In this document: positions 13,496 through 15,972 of the stretch, piece after piece
How positions within the stretch are numbered: the stretch's first letter is position 1
Layout of the letters: each line of letters opens with the position of its first letter
Assembly: GCA_031389045.1 (NCBI GenBank)
Contig: JANMSE010000365.1
Coordinates: 1 to 15,972, forward strand
Direction of reading: 5' to 3'
Length of the DNA: 15,972 nt
Source of the DNA: JABFSC01 sp031389045
Lineage (GTDB): Bacteria > Desulfobacterota > Binatia > Bin18
Program-made: the position numbers and the translations under genes
Notes under the pieces: generated by a model
The model's database searches: none
Told to the model about the DNA's origin: nothing
Seen by the model: only the letters and a program-made list of their open reading frames with translations

Positions 13496-14374
13496 TCACA
13501 CCCATCCCACCCTGCGTCGCCCCTCGATTCCCTTTCCCGTCAGCGCACGCCGGACCGCGGACCACGCAGCCGAGAATCCGCGGTTCAGCACGAGCGCATC
13601 ACTGGCAAGGAAGCGCGCCCAGGCGCCCGCTTGATTTGGCAAGGTTGAGGCTCCAGCATACAGGCCGGTCACTCCATTGAGCGCGGTTCTCAATCCCTCT
13701 AACAATTCCGGTGTGGACGAAGACGAGAGCACCCACACGGTGCCTTGGGCTTGGAAATGGCGAAGTACGCCAGGAGCCGCAAGCGTCCGTTCCTCGCCAG
13801 TGATTCGTAGTCGATCGCGACAGAGCAGGCGTCCATCCGGTCGTCGCACCGTGGTCTCGCTCATAAGCGATCCGAACTTCTGGTCCTGCCCCGCGGGATC
13901 ATGGACGAGAAACGCCTCTCCCACGAGCACCGCCGCGCTGGGGTCGAGGACAATGTCGAGAATGGTACGGCAGTTTGCGTGTGGGAAAAGAATCAGCGGT
14001 CCAGGAAGATATTCGACCAACGCGCCTGCCGCCGCGGAGATCGTCACCACTTGCGAGGCATGTCGGTGCGCGGCCATTGAGTGCACCACGGTCGCGCTCT
14101 GGGTGGTGCAGTGGACCCGTGCACCGACATCAGCGGTCACGGACATCGCCAGTCGTTCATCTTGATAAAGTCCGCCCGACACGGATTGCAGAATCAGCGA
14201 GGGCATCCCTGGCAGTGTCTCGTCCAGATAAAACGGCTGGGTGAGAAAAAAAGGATAGGTCACGAACTGCCGGGCCAGAAAGGTCCCGCCAGCAGGATCA
14301 CACGCGAAATGGAGGGCCAGTTGCAAAGAGGGAGGGTGGGGAAACGGGCTCACCGGAGATGGTCTAGAAAGCAT
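13496..14374 (-). CDS. ureD: Urease accessory protein UreD (292 aa)
   Basis: UreD forms the scaffold, with UreF and UreG, that delivers nickel to apo-urease. Family hallmarks are visible in order: GGTFLARQFVTYPFFLTQPFYLDE (in part, residues 29-52), SGGLYQDERLAMSV (66-79), TTQSATVVH (90-98) and ALVEYLPGPLILFPHANC (117-134). Length is normal for the family, and no internal stop or frameshift is apparent, although the typical GD in the SGGLYQGD motif reads QDE here. ATG 14374 has only a weak ribosome site. No structural urease genes or ureEFG lie in the window; instead a chemotaxis-like operon follows and bamA is divergent. Either the urease cluster is elsewhere on the chromosome or this copy has another metal-insertion role. 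Confidence 0.88.
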   Translation of the reverse strand: MLSRPSPVSPFPHPPSLQLALHFACDPAGGTFLARQFVTYPFFLTQPFYLDETLPGMPSLILQSVSGGLYQDERLAMSVTADVGARVHCTTQSATVVHSMAAHRHASQVVTISAAAGALVEYLPGPLILFPHANCRTILDIVLDPSAAVLVGEAFLVHDPAGQDQKFGSLMSETTVRRPDGRLLCRDRLRITGEERTLAAPGVLRHFQAQGTVWVLSSSSTPELLEGLRTALNGVTGLYAGASTLPNQAGAWARFLASDALVLNRGFSAAWSAVRRALTGKGIEGRRRVGWV

Positions 14375-14425
14375 CTCAACACTGTAGCCCGGATGAAACA
14401 GCGTGGAATCGGGGGAGTTCTCTAG

Positions 14426-14446
14426 ATATCCGAGACTCCGAACTGC
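14426..14446. repeat. Short heptanucleotide repeat between ureD and bamA
   Basis: Three in-register units, ATATCCG, AGACTCC and GAACTGC, include the 12 bases AGACTCCGAACT that also occur in the repeat at 6902-6943. The stretch lies in the 131-bp divergent region and just before a TACAAT box (14449-14454) that could be the -10 of bamA, although no good -35 is visible. Confidence 0.4.
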
Positions 14447-14505
14447 TTTACAATCTGGGGGGTTTCTGTTACGGGAGACACGTCTTTCGCGAGAGAATTC
14501 CCCTC

Positions 14506-15972
14506 ATGATGATGCCCAAATCGTTGTTGGCAAGCGCAGCCTTCGTTATCTCCCTGTTTTTGTTCGGCTTCGTGTCCGCCGCCGATGACGAAGGGCGGAC
14601 GACAACACCTCCTCCCTCGGAGACCCCTTCTCCTTCCTCCTCTGAAACGGCATCACCGACGGACGATACCAAAAAAATTGGGGCTGTCCTCGTGGGCGGA
14701 AATGATCGGGTCGAAGAGGAAGCCATCCGTGTGTACATCAAGAGCCTGGTCGGGGAACCGCTCGATCAGCAAAAAGTCGATACCGATATCCGTGCGATCT
14801 ACAACATGGGGTTCTTTAAGGACGTTGAGGCGCGCGTGACTGAACAAAACGGGAAGACAACCCTGACGTATCAGGTGACTGAACGTCCGCTGTTGCGCGA
14901 GGTCCGTATTGAGGGGAATAAAGCGCTGGCGAAGGATGAGGTGGAAACCAAGCTCAAGATTCATCCGCGGACGATCTTGAACCCGGTCAAAATTCGCCGC
15001 GGCATCGACGAGGTCAAAAAAGAGTATGAGAAAAAGGGACACCTCGACGCGGACATCACCTACCGCACGGAAACGACAACCGCTGGAGAGGCCTCGCTGA
15101 CCTTTACGATTGATGAAAAAGAAAAGGTCGGTATCAAAGAGCTACTCTTTGAAGGAAATGTCGCGTTTACGGCTGATGAACTCCGTGGCGTCATCGCGAC
15201 GAAACAGAAAAACTTCTTGTCTCGCTTCCTCAGCACCGGCGTCCTCAATCGCGATGCCCTCAAGACCGATACGGAGCGGCTCACCGCTTATTATTACGAC
15301 AACGGATACATCAACGTCCGTATCGATGAACCGAAGGTCGAACGGAAAGAAGATGGGTTATATGTGACCCTCCGCATCGACGAGGGCGAACAGTTCACCA
15401 TTGGCGAAGTGGGGTTTACTGGTGACGTGCCGGGTGGTGAAGCAGAGGCGAAACTGCGCATCACGCTGGAAGAGGGGAAGACGTTCAAGGCGAGCATCTT
15501 GCGCGATGATGTCTTTCGTCTCACGGGGTACTTTAGTGACCAAGGGTACGCGTTCGTGAACGTGGAACCTGAGACCGCCGTCAATCCAGAAAAGAAGGTC
15601 GTAAACATTCACTATCGAGTCGATAAAGGACCCGAGGTCTACGTTGACCGAGTCGAAATCGCGGGGAATACGAAAACCCGCGATAAAGTGATCCGTCGTG
15701 AGTTACGGGTCGAAGAACAAGGGCTGTTTTCCGCGTCCGCCCTGCAGCTCAGCAAAGAGCGGGTGCAACGGCTCGGCTTCTTTGAGGATGTCAACTTGGC
15801 CACACAGCGGGGCGTGAAAAATGACCTGCTCAACGTCCTTGTCGATGTCAAAGAGTCGCAAACCGGAGCCTTTAGTGTCGGCGCGGGCTTCAATTCCTCC
15901 ACGAGTATCGTCGCCACCGCCCGAGTCCAAGAGAATAACCTCATGGGCCGTGGACAATCGCTGGTCATCGGG
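14506..15972 (+). CDS. bamA: Outer membrane protein assembly factor BamA, 3' end outside the window
   Basis: BamA folds and inserts beta-barrel proteins into the outer membrane. The 489 residues seen begin with a signal peptide (1-25, cleavage likely after FVSA) and a Pro/Ser/Thr-rich linker (31-53). Five POTRA domains follow at about 57-127, 130-206, 208-292, 297-374 and 377-450, each with the beta-alpha-alpha-beta-beta pattern and Gly-Asn or similar turn, for example VRIEGNKAL, LLFEGNVAF and VEIAGNTKTRDKVIRREL. The start of the C-terminal 16-strand barrel (SVGAGFNSSTSIVATARVQENNLMGRGQ) is reached at the window end. The first of three successive ATGs is taken as start; GAGAG lies 10 bases upstream. 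The reading frame is open to the last base. The extended low-complexity linker after the signal peptide is unusual for BamA. A TamA-like relative is less likely, given five POTRAs. Confidence 0.92.
   Translation, partial: MMMPKSLLASAAFVISLFLFGFVSAADDEGRTTTPPPSETPSPSSSETASPTDDTKKIGAVLVGGNDRVEEEAIRVYIKSLVGEPLDQQKVDTDIRAIYNMGFFKDVEARVTEQNGKTTLTYQVTERPLLREVRIEGNKALAKDEVETKLKIHPRTILNPVKIRRGIDEVKKEYEKKGHLDADITYRTETTTAGEASLTFTIDEKEKVGIKELLFEGNVAFTADELRGVIATKQKNFLSRFLSTGVLNRDALKTDTERLTAYYYDNGYINVRIDEPKVERKEDGLYVTLRIDEGEQFTIGEVGFTGDVPGGEAEAKLRITLEEGKTFKASILRDDVFRLTGYFSDQGYAFVNVEPETAVNPEKKVVNIHYRVDKGPEVYVDRVEIAGNTKTRDKVIRRELRVEEQGLFSASALQLSKERVQRLGFFEDVNLATQRGVKNDLLNVLVDVKESQTGAFSVGAGFNSSTSIVATARVQENNLMGRGQSLVIG

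Overview
The window (15,972 bp, moderately GC-rich by eye) reads as chromosomal DNA of a Gram-negative bacterium. It carries a BamA-type outer-membrane assembly protein, a candidate lipoprotein, a sigma-54-like promoter and a stand-alone LolD/MacB-type ABC ATPase. The short protein encoded at 723-1175 resembles a family I associate with Geobacter-like and other deltaproteobacterial-type lineages. That placement (Desulfobacterota, Binatota, Tectomicrobia or similar) is a weak inference.

Left edge (1-722): a 25-bp repeat with an internal hairpin occurs twice, 68 bp apart, followed by a frameshifted and truncated tyrosine integrase of the integron type. About 360 bp with no gene but several perfect stem-loops follows. 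This looks like a decayed mobile or accessory element.

723-4419: a conserved small protein of unknown function on the minus strand has a good -24/-12 promoter candidate. Facing away from it is a compact plus-strand cluster: small lipoprotein-like protein, NAD(P)-binding epimerase-like protein that has lost the usual catalytic lysine, a toxin-antitoxin pair (VapB-like and PIN domain), and a class I glutamine amidotransferase.

4422-9049: a sugar-phosphate nucleotidyltransferase (MurU-like) is divergent from an ABC ATPase with no permease beside it. Next, on the minus strand, is a two-gene extradiol dioxygenase unit: catalytic beta subunit first, then a degenerate alpha subunit, in the order of the 2-aminophenol 1,6-dioxygenase genes amnB-amnA. 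A flippase-like membrane protein (UPF0104 type) is divergent from this unit.

9074-15972: on the minus strand are ureD (with no other urease gene here), a CheB-CheR-PAS fusion with a long heptad coiled coil, and a PAS histidine kinase. The last two probably form one signalling operon with its own sigma-70-like promoter. Divergent from ureD is bamA, which runs off the right edge after five POTRA domains.

The most unusual sequence-level feature is a set of five short degenerate heptanucleotide (7-bp period) repeats, at gene starts, gene ends and between genes (5221-5262, 6024-6058, 6902-6943, 7973-8007, 14426-14446). They have different unit sequences but the same period, and two of them build the ends of proteins. 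I see no clear case for a wholly new multi-gene system. The best leads are the heptamer arrays, the repeat pair at the left edge, the isolated ureD and the receiver-less CheBR/kinase pair.
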